Positions 40,967-52,249 of a DNA stretch of 64,000 bases are shown here, piece after piece. The first letter of the stretch is position 1. Each line of letters opens with the position of its first letter. Origin of the DNA: Heterobilharzia americana (Eukaryota > Platyhelminthes > Trematoda > Strigeidida > Schistosomatidae); assembly GCA_944470555.2 (NCBI GenBank), contig OX104127.1, forward strand, positions 142,928,786-142,992,785. Direction: 5' to 3'. The position numbers were made by a program, and so were the translations under genes. The notes under the pieces are model-generated. The model was not told the DNA's origin. It ran no database searches and worked only from the letters and a program-made list of their open reading frames with translations.

Positions 40967-42150
40967 ATGGAAGCCTCATCACTGGGGATTATTGAGAAAT
41001 TCAAACACTTGGTGGATGACATCGAAGCAGTGGCTACATCCATAACTCTTCATAGTTTGAAAAGAGCTTTTCATAAATACTTCACTGATGGATATAGTGA
41101 TGCTGAACATGAGTTCAAGAAGTCTGATAATATGAATCATGTTACGTCCACGGATGAGAACGATATTAACCCCTTCACTAGGCATCACAAAATAATAAAT
41201 GATGCAGACATTGTATCAGACCATGTTGATGAAAACCATGAAGTACCTATCGAGAGTTTGCAAAATGATGTAACATCCAGCCTTTGTTCAACCACACCTT
41301 ACAATGAATATCTATAAGAAGTGCTCAAAGAGTACCAGTGCAAGCCCAAATATTAGCGTTAACAATTACACAGAGACTCAAGGTGGTTCCATTTCCCTGC
41401 ACAAGAAAATGGACACCAGGGTCATCTGCAGGCCAGCTTTACTTCAGACATCACATTCACTGATCAGGAGGCAGCTAGAAAACTCTGAATTCATCAGAAC
41501 TCATAAGTCGCTGACAATGTATCAGACGGTCAGAAGCAAGTCATCGAGGTAGTATTCTGTGGTGTTGACCATGGCGATTCATCATATACCGCAGTATCTT
41601 ATTATTCAGATCAATTAACCCTAGATTACTTTAACTCAAACCGGATACTAGATTTGAGGCTGTCGTCTAGAAAGCTGGGCTTGTTGGAAACAGAACCAAA
41701 AGAGTATGACATCACTGCTTGATTAAAAAAACCTCAGGGGATTTGGTTTAAATTTGTGTAGGCATTTCAATGCTAAAAAAAATGCCATGGCAATGATTAA
41801 TGCACAGGACTGGTTGGTGTGACCTGAAAGGAGTTTTGCTGAATCAGAGTCATGCAGTGCTGGAATTCCACATCGAAGACTATAGGAGATATTTTTGCAA
41901 ATACTTATCGGTCTATCTTCCTTAAGCACAGAGAAAAAGGTTCGCCAGATACCTTTCTTCAAAATGTCAGCAAATTATTCCCCTCATTTCCAACTGCATT
42001 TCAGTTACTTCAGACTACGCCACAGCTCAGATACAACAGAAGAGTCTGAAGGAAAAAAATTGTCAAAAGCCAGCTTAACCTTACTAGTCCATCAAATTCA
42101 TCATTACACTACAAATCTGCATTCCAAGGGGGGGAGTTATTATAGTGTAT
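40967..42150 (+). pseudogene. Unrecognised ORF cluster, probably a decayed element
   Basis: A chain of open segments in changing plus frames: 40967-41317 (116 codons, starting MEASSLGIIEKFKHLVDDIE), an overlapping frame at 41304-41552, then VIEVVFCGVDHGDSSYTAVS and YYSDQLTLDYF (41540-41630), and DTFLQNVSKLFPSFPTAFQ (41945-42005). The text reads like protein but is broken by stops and frameshifts. I cannot assign a family. It could be the remains of a DNA transposon or of a captured gene. A TATA-like ATATATAAAACTGG lies at 40911-40924, about 45 bases before the first ATG. Confidence 0.35.
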
Positions 42151-42589
42151 AGAAAGATTGACAACGTCTTCAGCTGAACCCTAAAGCCTTTTCAACCAAT
42201 CGCTTTCCTTCAAAATTTCCGAAAAAATACGTGAACCTATATGTAAGTATCACGTTGGTTGAATAGGGGAAAATCAATAGAATTTCAATCGATTAGGCCT
42301 GAAAATAGCCAAGACCTTGTAATATATATAACCTTGTAGTTTTGTATATTGCAGACGTTACCGGCTCTGTCATGTCACTGGTAAAGATATCTAAAAAGTG
42401 GCTACTGAAGATATAAAATTTTCTCACAACTAAATAGTTTATCAAATGTCCAATTGTGGTGTCAAGAGTGTTTCTCCTGGAAATCACTCAGCAATGATCA
42501 GCTAATATTTGAAATTTCCTGTTGCTGTACTGAAATGACAAATGGCGCTTAATGAGAATGCTTTGATAATGCAAAAGTGGTGACTCTCC

Positions 42590-42735
42590 TGCCTCAATGG
42601 CCTAGTGGATAACGTTTTGGAGTTTGAAATGATGCCTACTGGGTTCGAGTCTCATTGGATGCAGGTGAATCCAGATGACTAATCAGTCCCAATAAAATGA
42701 AATGCATCTTTTGGATTTCACTTCTGGCCATCAAA
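42590..42735 (+). mobile_element. Sm-alpha SINE relic
   Basis: tRNA-like head GGCCTAGTGGATAACG (42599-42614) and B-box CTGGGTTCGAGTC (42640-42652). The hammerhead is destroyed (no CTGATGA; ATGAAATGC left). Confidence 0.55.
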
Positions 42736-42984
42736 CAGACCACAATATATGTATAACTAACAAACATCAAACATTCGACCCCAGTATCGCAATAGGAAAT
42801 TACAGGTATCAATGATCAGCTTCTGGCCACATTGGTAACAGTTATAGACTAGAATTGAAGATTGATACTCATTAGAAAAGTTGTATTCACATGAGGAACA
42901 AATTTCAAGGTAAGTGAATTTAAAAATTTTTCAATATAAGTGAAAAACTTGGGCACTGTGGTAGAATGTAATTCCATATTAGAT

Positions 42985-43850
42985 TTGTTTATTTGATATA
43001 TAGCGCACAGTGATACAGTATTATTTACTTGATTACGTTTCGAGCATAAATTATTACTGCTCATAATCATATCAATGTAATCACACTTCTTTCGATATCT
43101 GATTTTATAGTCCTGTCACCTGATCTCTCTTTGTTTTTTGATTGGTAGTAAAGTTTTCCATATCTCTGGTATAGGTGTTGCGTCATTCCTATTACATGTG
43201 TTGGGTGTGGATTCGATGAACAAAGATTCAGTAATTAATCTCTCTCTCCACCTAGCTATATTAGACTTAAGTACAGTGGTTTTGTCCCACCCTATTGTGT
43301 GGTTGTGTGTTAATGAATGATGTAATGCAATGGCTGAGTGTTTTTCTAGGTTATTGATCTTATTGGGGTCTGCCGTTCTATGTTTAGCTAAATTCCTATG
43401 TTCTGTTAATCTAACTGACCCCGACCGGCTAGTTTGACCTATGTATTTGACTTCACAGTCATTACATGGAATTTGGTAGATTATATTATTTTGCTTAATT
43501 GGTTCTATCGGATCTTTTAGCCGACAAAGCTTACCTCTAAGTGAGTTTGTTGGTTTAAATGCCACCCTAATTCCAACCTTGTTGAGAATCCTACGTATGG
43601 TTTCTGATGTTCCTTCCTTGTATGGTATCACAATAGAGGTGTTGATTTCCTTTCTACTTATGTTGTCACTATTATTTGTATTTGTATTAGTGTTATTATT
43701 TTGCTTCTTATGCGTCCGTGTGAATTTCTTAATAAAATGATGGGGATAATTATTAATTATTAACGCTTCTTTTATGTGTTTCAATTCCTTATTTAAGTCC
43801 TTACAATGACTAGTGAGTTTCTTAGCTCTGTTATTTACCAACAAACTCAC
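42985..43850 (-). pseudogene. Penelope-like element, GIY-YIG endonuclease end (minus arm)
   Basis: The open minus frame 43850-43116 (244 codons) is the best endonuclease copy: AKKLTSHCKDLNKELKHIKE, a basic Asn-rich linker, GTSETIRRILNKVGIRVAFK, then QIPCNDCEVKYIGQTSRSGS, in which the Cys pair and YIGQT..R are the GIY-YIG signature, EHRNLAKHR, and the C-terminal half with ALHHSLTHNHTIGWDKT and ESLFIESTPNTCNRND. It ends PEIWKTLLPIKKQR. No RT is attached. The first few codons (MSLLVNN) come from the junction with the inverted partner at 43836. The 3' tail continues to about 42985. Confidence 0.8.
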
Positions 43851-44395
43851 TTAGAGGTAAGCTTTGTCGGCTAAAAGATCCGATAGAACCAATTCAGCAA
43901 AATAATATAATCTACCAAATTCCATGTAATGACTGTGAAGTCAAATACATAGGTCAAACTAGCCGGTCGAGGTCAGTTAGATTAACAGAACATAGGAATT
44001 TAGCTAAACATAGAACGACTGACCCCAATAAGATCAATAATCTAGAAAAACACTCAGCCATTGCATTACATTCATTAACACACAACCACACAATAGGGTG
44101 GGACAAAACCACTGTACTTAAGTCTAATATAGCTAGGTGGAGAGAGAGACATTAATTACTGAATCATTGTTCATCGAATCCACACCCAACACATGTAATA
44201 GGAATGACGCAACACCTATACCAGAGATATGGAAAACTTTACTACCAATCAAAAAACAAAGAGAGATCAGTTGACAGGACTATAAAATCAGATATCGAAA
44301 GAAGTGTGATTACATTGATATGATTATGAGCAGTAATAATTTATGCTCGAAACGTAATCAAGTAAATAATACTGTATCACTGTGCGCTTTATATC
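43836..44395 (+). pseudogene. Penelope-like element, endonuclease end (plus arm)
   Basis: Plus-strand copy of the endonuclease C-terminal region, starting at NSLRGKLCRLKDPIEP (43843) and running through CNDCEVKYIGQTSRS to PEIWKTLLPIKKQR and the 3' tail (AGTAAATAATACTGTATCAC, 44360-44380). It is nearly identical to the reverse complement of 42985-43562, with a short insertion near 44145 (GAGAGAGACATTAATT) that breaks the frame. It is truncated at its 5' end exactly at the turn. Confidence 0.8.
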
Positions 44396-44399
44396 AATT

Positions 44400-45770
44400 A
44401 AAATTTTTTTCCCTAGAAATAAAAATCCAATTTCCACTCTATAGAAATATGAAAAACCACTTCGGAACACTAATAACTATGATATGATGTATATTGATTA
44501 TCAATGAGAATTTGTTTAATATCAAGTATTGTTAAAACGGGTCATTTCTCATAGAAATGTTTTCTGTGAATTCTCCACTTTCCTTTTCTCTTTGTTTTCC
44601 ATTTAGTGTTTATTTTAAGGTTACATTTTAATGACAAGGTCAATCAATACTTTTGATTAATCGTAATTAATTAAAAGAAATAATAAGAAATTGGTAAAGT
44701 GATAAATCATCAATAAAAAAAAGGTAATCGATAAAAGTCCAATGTAAATTGAACTAAGATACACAATAACAAAAAAAAACTGTAACTGCTAATAATACTA
44801 TTTAAACGAAATGGTAAAACAATACACATGATGATAATGAGACAAAGAGAATCCATTAGGAAGATTGAATAGACGGAAGAAAATATTCTTCTGAAAATGT
44901 CATAAATAAAAAAAACCCTTTCACCATACCTTGATGCGTGTCCTATGGACAATGGGAGGTTATTCCTTCCCCCCTCCCCACCCCAACCTTTTTATTGGAC
45001 ATGTAATCGAATTCATTGGAAGGCTGAGAGAGAGACAGACGGGGGGGGGGGTGGAGAAACAAGACTCCACTGTATGGGCGACTCTTCACCTATACAACTA
45101 AACGTGGAAGGTATATCAATCAATCAATCAGTCAATCAATATGTTTCTGCCTGTGTACATGTATGTGATTTTTTTTTTTCCTGTTCGGTCTTTTTATCAT
45201 GCCATCCGGAAATGATTATTTAGTAGGCAGTTGAATATAATGATGTCAAACAGAGGAGTATTAGATTAGATAATAGATTCCATTTTGACTAGGAAATTAA
45301 ATCTTCCCATCCGTTTTATTTTTTACAATGGAATGATGAATCGATTTGTTTTTCTTTCTTTTGTGTACACAGATTCATATTAGTAATCTTTGAAAATCAC
45401 AAAAATTCCGTTGACTGTGAATTGCGTGTTCATGATAATATTTTAATCATTAGACAGAGGCAGGAAAAAACAAAGCCAACTATTGTTCTGATTATTATGG
45501 GTATTTAGTTGATCGAAACTGATCATTAACCCTAACAACTACATTTCACTACGGTGTTGTTTCAGCCAAAAATGTTGGAAATATAAATCTTAGATAAGTA
45601 TCCATCATAGTATTATTTCAATTATTATAAAAGTTATTCTACGTATAACTTAATTCATAACATAATTGTATAGTTCATTTCAAAAGATTTCGACTGATTC
45701 CTCAATCGCTTCTGTATGACTTGTAATTTCGGAAATAAGTGCATGTTGGTTGAAGCCCATTGTTATACAT
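44400..45770. other. No gene recognised
   Basis: AT-rich sequence with homopolymer runs (G run at 45043-45051, T run at 45169-45179). None of the repeat families was recognised. Confidence 0.5.
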
Positions 45771-45776
45771 TCTTCC

Positions 45777-45777
<1 letters not shown>

Positions 45778-45842
<65 letters not shown>
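45778..45842. repeat. (TA)n microsatellite
   Basis: A pure AT dinucleotide run. The Tyr-Ile frames through it are artefacts. Confidence 0.97.
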
Positions 45843-45845
<3 letters not shown>

Positions 45846-46270
45846 AATGGGAGGTCAGACTAGTGTGACTCATCGTGTGGACGAATTAAATATGCGAGAC
45901 TGGGCAGGTATATTCCAGACCAATCACTTTCAAGGTCAGGATTAATACTGAATAAGCCGAGTCACGTGCTTAAGACAATCGTTTTAAGATGAAGTTATTG
46001 CAAATTGGCGACTGTGCTAACACAGTTGAATCTAGTACTGTGAAGGTGGTTTAATTATTACGTAATTGGAAATCGGTGGCGAAATAGATGTTAATTAAAA
46101 CAGATTTCAGTATAATTGAACAAATAAAAAATAAATGACCACTTTCTATCATAAGCCTGTTGAATATTTTAACATACGTTGACGATTCTATTTATTCCCA
46201 TCTGTCATTAGAATTAGTCAACTCAAAGTGGTGGGAAACAAGTTGACTGGGACTAATCAAATTCACTTAC

Positions 46271-46428
46271 TCTGAGATAATAGTGGAGATCTATAATTAT
46301 CTAAAAGATTTGGGTATGGTATTGGTTCTTTTGTTGAAAATCTATACACTGGCTTAAACATATCCAGGATCTCCTGATGTTTCATGAACTTTTTTTGTAG
46401 CAAAAAGTTCAGATTTAAAGTGTGTGTG
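46271..46428 (-). CDS. Putative internal exon of an unidentified gene
   Basis: Minus strand: an acceptor-like TTTTTATCATCAGTAG precedes an open block ending in a good donor (GTAAGT at 46270-46265). The encoded text includes KKFMKHQEILDMFKPVYRFS and EPIPYPNLLDNYRSPLLSQ, of varied composition and unlike any repeat here. It would end with one base of a codon. It does not join in frame to the 31938 exon, whose start has an in-frame stop just upstream, so it would belong to another transcript. No domain was recognised. The support is composition and splice signals only. Confidence 0.35.
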
Positions 46429-46589
46429 CTACTGATGATAAAAATATTGATAGTTATAACAATGATCATAGACGGCTAAACGATTGACGATTCTTAAGGC
46501 TAACTATCCTAAATCAAAGTGGCACTAAAACTCTGAAGTATCGGCTTTATTTGAATCAATGAGTGATGTAGACGTGAGCTGTATATTAT

Positions 46590-47615
46590 TAATATTATTT
46601 GTCCCTTGGGTTCCTAGTGGAACATAGGGTTTCACTAGCACGTCTCCATTTCACGCCCTTCTCTGCGAACTTTGAACCTCGTCCCACGACACCCAGAAGC
46701 TCTCATTTCCTCCTCGCACGATATCCTCCGTCTCACCCTCGACACCTGGGACGCCCAACTCGTCGCTTCCCATCTGGCTTCCACTCGAGGGCCCGGCATG
46801 CGGCCTCGTGTCCCAAATGGTCTTCTCAGTGCATGCCAAATCCATCTCACTTCTTTCCAGTGCATATTTGTTGGCTGATAGGTTCTTGGTTGGTTTGTTG
46901 CCAGCCAGCCAGACTTCCTTCTTTCTTATTCTTTCTGGCCATCTGAGCTTCATTAAAGAGCCAGCGTAGGCAGTTGCTGATGAATGTGTGTAGGTTATTG
47001 GAAATGCTTTCCGTGACACGCCAAGTTTCTGAACCACATATCAGCACTGACTTGATTGAATTGGTGTTGAAAATCCGGATATTGTTCACTCTTTATGCTG
47101 AGTGCGGAAGATCTCCACACTGGTTTCAGGCTAATAAATGCCTGTCTTGTTATCTTTCCGATCTGGCTGTTTTGACATCCGTCTGTGCCGCCTGTAGTTG
47201 AAACAGTGCTGCCTAGATAGGTGAAAGAGACCACTTACTTTAAGTTTCCCCGTTGATGGTGATTGGAGCTTGTCGTTGTTGTTGTTAGTTGGGTATCTTC
47301 ATCACCTCTATATTCACTTGAAGTTCTGTCTTCGCTGCCCTGCCCTACCTCTTCTGTCAACTTGTTAGTTTCGCCTGTAGATGTTCGAGTTTGTGAGATA
47401 TTAAACACAAGTCATCGGCGAAATCCAAGTCTTCTAGGTTCTTTTCTACGGTCCAGCGTATCCCCCTCATCTCGCTCCTCACTGTTTGCTGTATGATCTA
47501 GTCCACTGCAATCAGAATATCATGGGTGATAGTAGACAGCCTTGTTTTACTCCTGTCTTCACTTCGAAGGCATCTCTGAGCTTCCCATTGTGTAGATGGA
47601 GCATATTTGCTTAAC
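46590..47615 (-). pseudogene. RTE-type LINE, RT C-terminal half, young-looking copy
   Basis: Minus order: VEIGVRQGCLLSTITHDILI-like residues (47565-47510), RNEMRGIRWTVEKNLEDLDF with ADDLCL (47480-47400), KTEMKIPN, GETxSFTYLGSTVSTTGGTD (47235-47185), KSVLICGSETWRVTESISNN (47060-47000), RWPERIRKKEVWLAGNKPTK, and the C-terminal GSDELGVPGVEGETEDIV region in place of GKRRVGRPR. Frames are shifted by single-base indels. It ends at the conserved AACCCAAGGGAC terminus and a short AATAATATTAAT tail. Its 3' 620 bp are almost identical to 51614-52246. Confidence 0.75.
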
Positions 47616-47619
47616 ATTA

Positions 47620-48760
47620 CACACACCAATAAGCATATAGCTCACTTAGTTTCTTCAGTCATCCAACTCTGCATAATGATTATTCCTAATGAATTAGTTT
47701 CGTAATAGTAAAATGAGCATTTTTGGCAGCTATTTTCCAAATGATAATCAGACAGATAGACCGAATCAAGTTGTCACACTTCACAGTAGTAGACAAAGAA
47801 GACTGGATAGAGGAGTGATTTCATGGAGTAGTGTGAGGGAAAAAACAGCAAATATTTAAGCTTTAGAAACGTCAAAGAGTGAATGAATCTGCGCCACTAT
47901 GACCGATTTTCAGTCAATCACAGATTCTTATCATCTCAAGGACCTAAACCAGGCAGTCTACATCTCTTCACACCACTTAAACAAGCAGTAAGAAACTTCA
48001 TCAACTGGTGCCAAGCCTTAGTCTGGCCACCCTGAACTATCTTTCAACCTAATTCAACTTCACCTAGCATGGCAAGTCGAGGCAGACGGTGACTCAGCAC
48101 TGACAACATATATCCAAGCCACCTCAACTTATGAAGTGGTCGACACATTCCACAACTTCACTCCAAATGTAGATAAATGTAAGAGTTTGAATATAGATTA
48201 TTTAGAATGAAAAGCAACCGGAGAGAGAAAGAGAGGACTCTGTCGAAAGTTCGTAGGTGATCATATGATGACCATGAGAGAAACAATCAAAATGCTAGAG
48301 GATAATGATCCTGTTTCCACCAGCTGAAGTAACTACACAAACTACATACCTTTTTGGTATCTTACAGTTCAGACCAGTAGTTACTTAAAGTTTTAACACT
48401 TCACTTTACTATATTTATAAGGGTAGGTGACTCGATTTTACCCTTAGATCCTAAGAGAATCCTTAAGAGAATTCAATAGTAAAGGATCTTTCATCTCAAC
48501 TTATCTCACATATGGATTAGTGATTGTCATCTGCTCACTGAGGAGAACTACTGCATTTTACTTCATGAATGTTTTAAGCATATAACATTACAATTCAAAG
48601 ATAGCTACAACCATACGTATTGGATTTCTGAATTAAAACTCTGTTTTTCCAAGCCCCTTTTTCTTCTATACATATTTTAATCTCCCTTTGTAAAACTGCG
48701 ACATAGTTTGGTATCTGATGTTACCAATAACATTGATCATTTATTGCATAAGATTACTGG
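47620..48760. other. Unassigned sequence
   Basis: No gene. The part at 47880-48200, with CAAGCCACCTCAACTTATG, is less AT-rich and looks like an old repeat, but I cannot place it. Confidence 0.4.
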
Positions 48761-48761
48761 A

Positions 48762-48995
48762 CCTCTGTTAGCAGATGGACTCAAATGCAGGTGCCTCGAC
48801 ACCGCCCGACGACTCATTATGTTGCCATCTCCTCGGTAGACGCGCGTTTCGTCTTATTTGAGACTCCCGGATGGATGTACTTCCATCCCAATGAGTGATA
48901 TTATTCCCACCGGGACTCGAGCCCAGTTCCCATTACTTCAAACACTAGTGTTACCCTCTAAGCCACTAGAGCACAACAGCCACCTCTTGTGCAAC
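48762..48995 (-). mobile_element. Sm-alpha fragments, minus
   Basis: A 5' unit fragment (48763-48810) and a minus element (48825-48990) with tRNA head (GGGACTCGAGCCCAGTTCCC complement). The hammerhead core is lost (CCGGGAG), although stem II GTCT/AGAC and GAAAC remain paired and intact. Confidence 0.6.
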
Positions 48996-49109
48996 AAGTA
49001 TCAGGTGTTCTTTGATACTTTAGTTTTCCGTTGCTAGACTGGGTCGAACTGTTCGACCTGTGTTAACAGATAAGAGATTAAAATTATCAAACAACATCTG
49101 ATACTCATT

Positions 49110-49275
49110 GCACAAAAGGTGGTTCTTGTGCCCTAGTGAATAACACTTTGACGTTTAAAAATTATGGATACTGGGTTAGAGTCTCAGTGGGAACAATATC
49201 ACTCAATGGAATACAGATACATCCAACTGAAGAGTCACAAATAGGATGAAGCGTGCATCCCTTGCTAACTACCAC
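49110..49275 (+). mobile_element. Sm-alpha SINE, plus copy
   Basis: It faces the preceding minus copy at about 120 bp distance. The hammerhead (49210-49258) reads CTGAAGA with a weak stem II and GAAG in place of GAAA; the 3' strand of stem I is truncated. Confidence 0.6.
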
Positions 49276-49628
49276 AAAGTAAATCACATCAAAATGAAAC
49301 TTAAAGTAATACTGAAGCATCTGTTCAAAGAGTGAAGATGTCAAGGTTGACCGATCAATTCTTCTCAGTATAATGATCAATAAGAAACTTCAATCATCAA
49401 TAAATCGACAAAACTTTTATCGATTGAAATCAGGAGTTTTGCTACTCATGTCTCAAAATTAAAGTACAGTTAACGATCAAACAGTCTTATAGAACTGTTG
49501 TGATACTATTCTATCTTTGGCAGGACTATATTTAAAACTTGAAAACAAGAAATACAGAGCAGTTATGCAATCATTCATGAATTAATAAAAAGATCGAAGT
49601 TTAATGTGGTAAATTGGAATACAAAGGA

Positions 49629-49763
49629 GTGACTTTATGGCCACCCTAGCAACTGTTAAAACAACCAATTGTGACTGTATTTCATGAAAATCTAACATCC
49701 TAGCCAAAATACTAAAACCTGATTGGCTGTCCTAACAGCTGCTAGGGTGGCCTTTAAGGTCAC
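49629..49763. mobile_element. MITE copy (first of tandem pair)
   Basis: Termini GTGACTTTATGGCCACCCTA and the complement of GTGACCTTAAAGGCCACCCT. The inner text ACCAATTGTGACTG...CCTGATTGGCTG shows the shared family core. Confidence 0.75.
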
Positions 49764-49775
49764 TCAGAAAAGGTT

Positions 49776-49911
49776 GACTTTAAAGACCACCCTACAAGCA
49801 ATCCAAATAACCAATTAAATTTCTTCATTTTGGCTGGGAAGGCAGATTCTGATAAAACACAGAATGCTGATAACTTATTTCATTTGTTGATAGGGTGACC
49901 TTTAAAGTCAC
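49776..49911. mobile_element. MITE copy (second of tandem pair)
   Basis: Termini GACTTTAAAGACCACCCTAC and the complement of TGACTTTAAAGGTCACCCTA. Only about a dozen bases separate it from the first copy. Confidence 0.75.
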
Positions 49912-50109
49912 TCAGACTATTTTATGGTACTACGATAATTCAGTTGAAACTTCAATAAAAACGGGGATTCTAGTTGTTATTATTTCACTGTTTCAAGTGA
50001 ACAATTTTGGTTAGTTAGTAACAAGACCAAAGTAAATGGATTTCAATATAATTCATTCTTTGACAAACTATGAGAAAGAGAGATGTTTTATAGCTGTATC
50101 CTTAGCTGG

Positions 50110-51110
50110 AAGAAGCAACGGGTAAGCAAATCCCTTTATTAAAGGTGGTTTATTCGAACACCTGTTGATATGTTAGAGTCTACGGTCTACTGTCAGGTGA
50201 CTTGTGTGTGTGTGTGTGGAGTGGTGTTCATCAAGGTTGTGCAACCCTTTTCATTCCTATTCAATTTTATTACAGATACATTTATAAATGTTTCTCTTTC
50301 CTAGCCTAATTTGACCGGGATTGGCTTTATCACAACAGAATCCTTGTTAGATCTAGAGTGTGCGAATGACATAGTTCTGTTAGGTAATGATTCTGACAAA
50401 GTATAGAGTCTTCTGGACATTTTGAAAGTGTTTAGAGTGCTTTTCTAGTCATCCAAATTCAAATTATTGCTCCAGGAGTGGTCTTCGTCGGTGCCTTGTT
50501 CAACGGTAGGAGATAAAGTGGTTCATAGAGTTGATTACATCACTTACTTTGAAGTCGGATCAGTCATGGTGGGTCAGTGGTCGATGAAATCTCTATGATG
50601 AACAAAAGGCTCGTTTGGCTTTCATTAACTTACCCAATTTATGGTGTCACCGTGATACCCGATTGCCTACGAAGAGCCAAAGATACTTGGAAACAGTTCG
50701 CTTTGTTTTAGCATATGTCTGTCGAATACTACCATTAAAGGTGGAGGAAATAACAAGGCTTCAGAGTTTGATCATTGTCGCCTTCATTGCACAAGTGGTG
50801 TTACCATATCAGTACCATAAAAGTCAGGTGGAAGGAAGTCAGGCGATTAAGTTGTGAACTTTCATCAATTCAGATGACTACGATATGCTACAGATATCTG
50901 ATTACCGTCTATCCCGTTGCTAGAAAAAGGCGGTCAGATTAAAACATTATCAACCCATGAAAACTCTGACTCTTGGTCTTAGAAATGTAGGGTGATTTAA
51001 ACTTCCCCGCTGGAATCCAGTTGGCAAGTGGAGTTGACAGTTACAGGTTATGAATAAAATGGCTCAAAATCGATTTCCGTAGCGAATACCAGTCCATCCT
51101 ACTGAACTTC
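50110..51110 (+). pseudogene. CR1-like LINE, RT and C-terminal region, decayed
   Basis: Readable pieces: CNPFHSYSILL (LSPFLFNF-type block, 50236-50270), SLLDLECANDIVLLGND with the RT catalytic ADD altered to AND (50341-50393), LLDILKVF, SSKFKLLLQEW, VGDKVVHRVDYITYFEVGS, a ...KARLAFINLPNLWCHRDTRL stretch, RFVLAYVCRILPLKVEEITR (50700-50760) and SLIIVAFIA. Same family as 23646-24215 (compare YACETWPLKQEDMRRLQV). A TG run at 50198-50218 lies inside the RT. Several stops. Confidence 0.6.
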
Positions 51111-51111
51111 A

Positions 51112-51612
51112 CTAATGCTTGTTTTCTTCTGGTTCTCTTATCATGACTTTCTGCCACTTATTTACTTACCTCTCATCTTGATCAGCTGATATGACTTGCG
51201 GCAACTTGAAACGTTACTCAGTACTGACTGATAATGAGCAAGGTGTAACTGAAAGTATGTTTACTCAGTGTAAATTGGCTGTTTGCTTGTCCAGAAATTC
51301 TCTAAAATCACATAATACTTCTTTGAACCAGACAAATGAAATTTGGAGTTTAGTTTGAGAATATGCTTGGAATATAAGCCAATTATATCACTGCAGAGAA
51401 TGATAAAAAGTATAAATCTTAGAAGTCACTTCCTGAAGGCTCGGAATTACTACATTAAACTATTGGATTGCAGAAATACTGTTTTTTCAGTCTAATGAGT
51501 GGTATCTACTTGAGCGTCTTCTTTTTTGCGACAACTACGGTTATTTTAGACCATAATATGAAATTCTAAACAAGTATTGACAGCTTTTCTAAATCATTTT
51601 TGAACTCTATGT
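51112..51612. other. No gene recognised
   Basis: Nothing recognised. Confidence 0.5.
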
Positions 51613-51613
51613 T

Positions 51614-52246
51614 TATTATTATTATTTGTCCCTTGGGTTCCTAATGGAACATAGGGTTTCACTAGCACGTCTCCATTTCACGCCCTTCTCTGCGAACTTT
51701 TGAACCTCGTCCCACGACAACCCAGAAGCTCTCATTTCCTCCTCGCACGATATCCTCCGTCTCACCCTCGACACCTGGGACGCCCAACTCGTCGCTTCCC
51801 ATCTGGCTTCCACTCGAGGGCCCGGCATGCGGCCTCGTGTCCCAAAATGGTCTTCTCAGTGCATGCCAATCCATCTCTACTTCTTTCCAGTGCATATTTG
51901 TTGGCTGATAGGTTCTTGGTTGGTTTGTTGCCAGCCAGCCAGACTTCCTTCTTTCTTATTCTTTCTGGCCATCTGAGCTTCATTAACGAGCCAGCGTAGG
52001 CAGTTGCTGATGAGTGTGTGTAGGTTATTGGAAATGCTTTCCGTGACACGCCAAGTTTCTGAACCACATATCAGCACTGACTTGATTGAATTGGTGTTGA
52101 AAATCCGGATATTGTTCACTCTTTATGCTGAGTGCGGAAGATCTGCACACTGGTTTCAGGCTAATAAATGCCTGTCTTGCTTTTCCGATCTTGGCTGTTT
52201 TGACATCCTTGTCTGTGCCGCCTGTAGTTGAAACAGTGCTGCCTAG
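51614..52246 (-). pseudogene. RTE-type LINE 3' end, second young-looking copy
   Basis: Nearly identical to the 3' 620 bp of 46590-47615, with scattered substitutions and single-base indels, mostly in short homopolymers (for example GAACTTTTGAACC here against GAACTTTGAACC there). The reading includes KSVLICGSETWRVTESISNN and KRRVGRPRC, so here the GKRRVGRPR block is in frame. 5'-truncated at the TTGAAACAGTGCTGCCTAGG point. Confidence 0.8.
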
Positions 52247-52249
52247 GGT

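Noticed and set aside
44945..45223. 92-codon plus frame
   Set aside because: It runs through C and G homopolymers and low-complexity CAAT repeats, with no motif.
45778..45945. Tyr/Ile-rich frame at the TA run
   Set aside because: Artefact of the TA dinucleotide repeat; the same applies to 11863-12069.
46271..46428. First exon of gene 1
   Set aside because: It ends with one base of a codon, and the 31938 exon has an in-frame stop just before its ATG with no acceptor in between.
51700..51999. Plus-strand frames over the LINE 3' ends (also at 46599-46946 and 20422-20721)
   Set aside because: They are antisense to the LINE C-terminal coding region.
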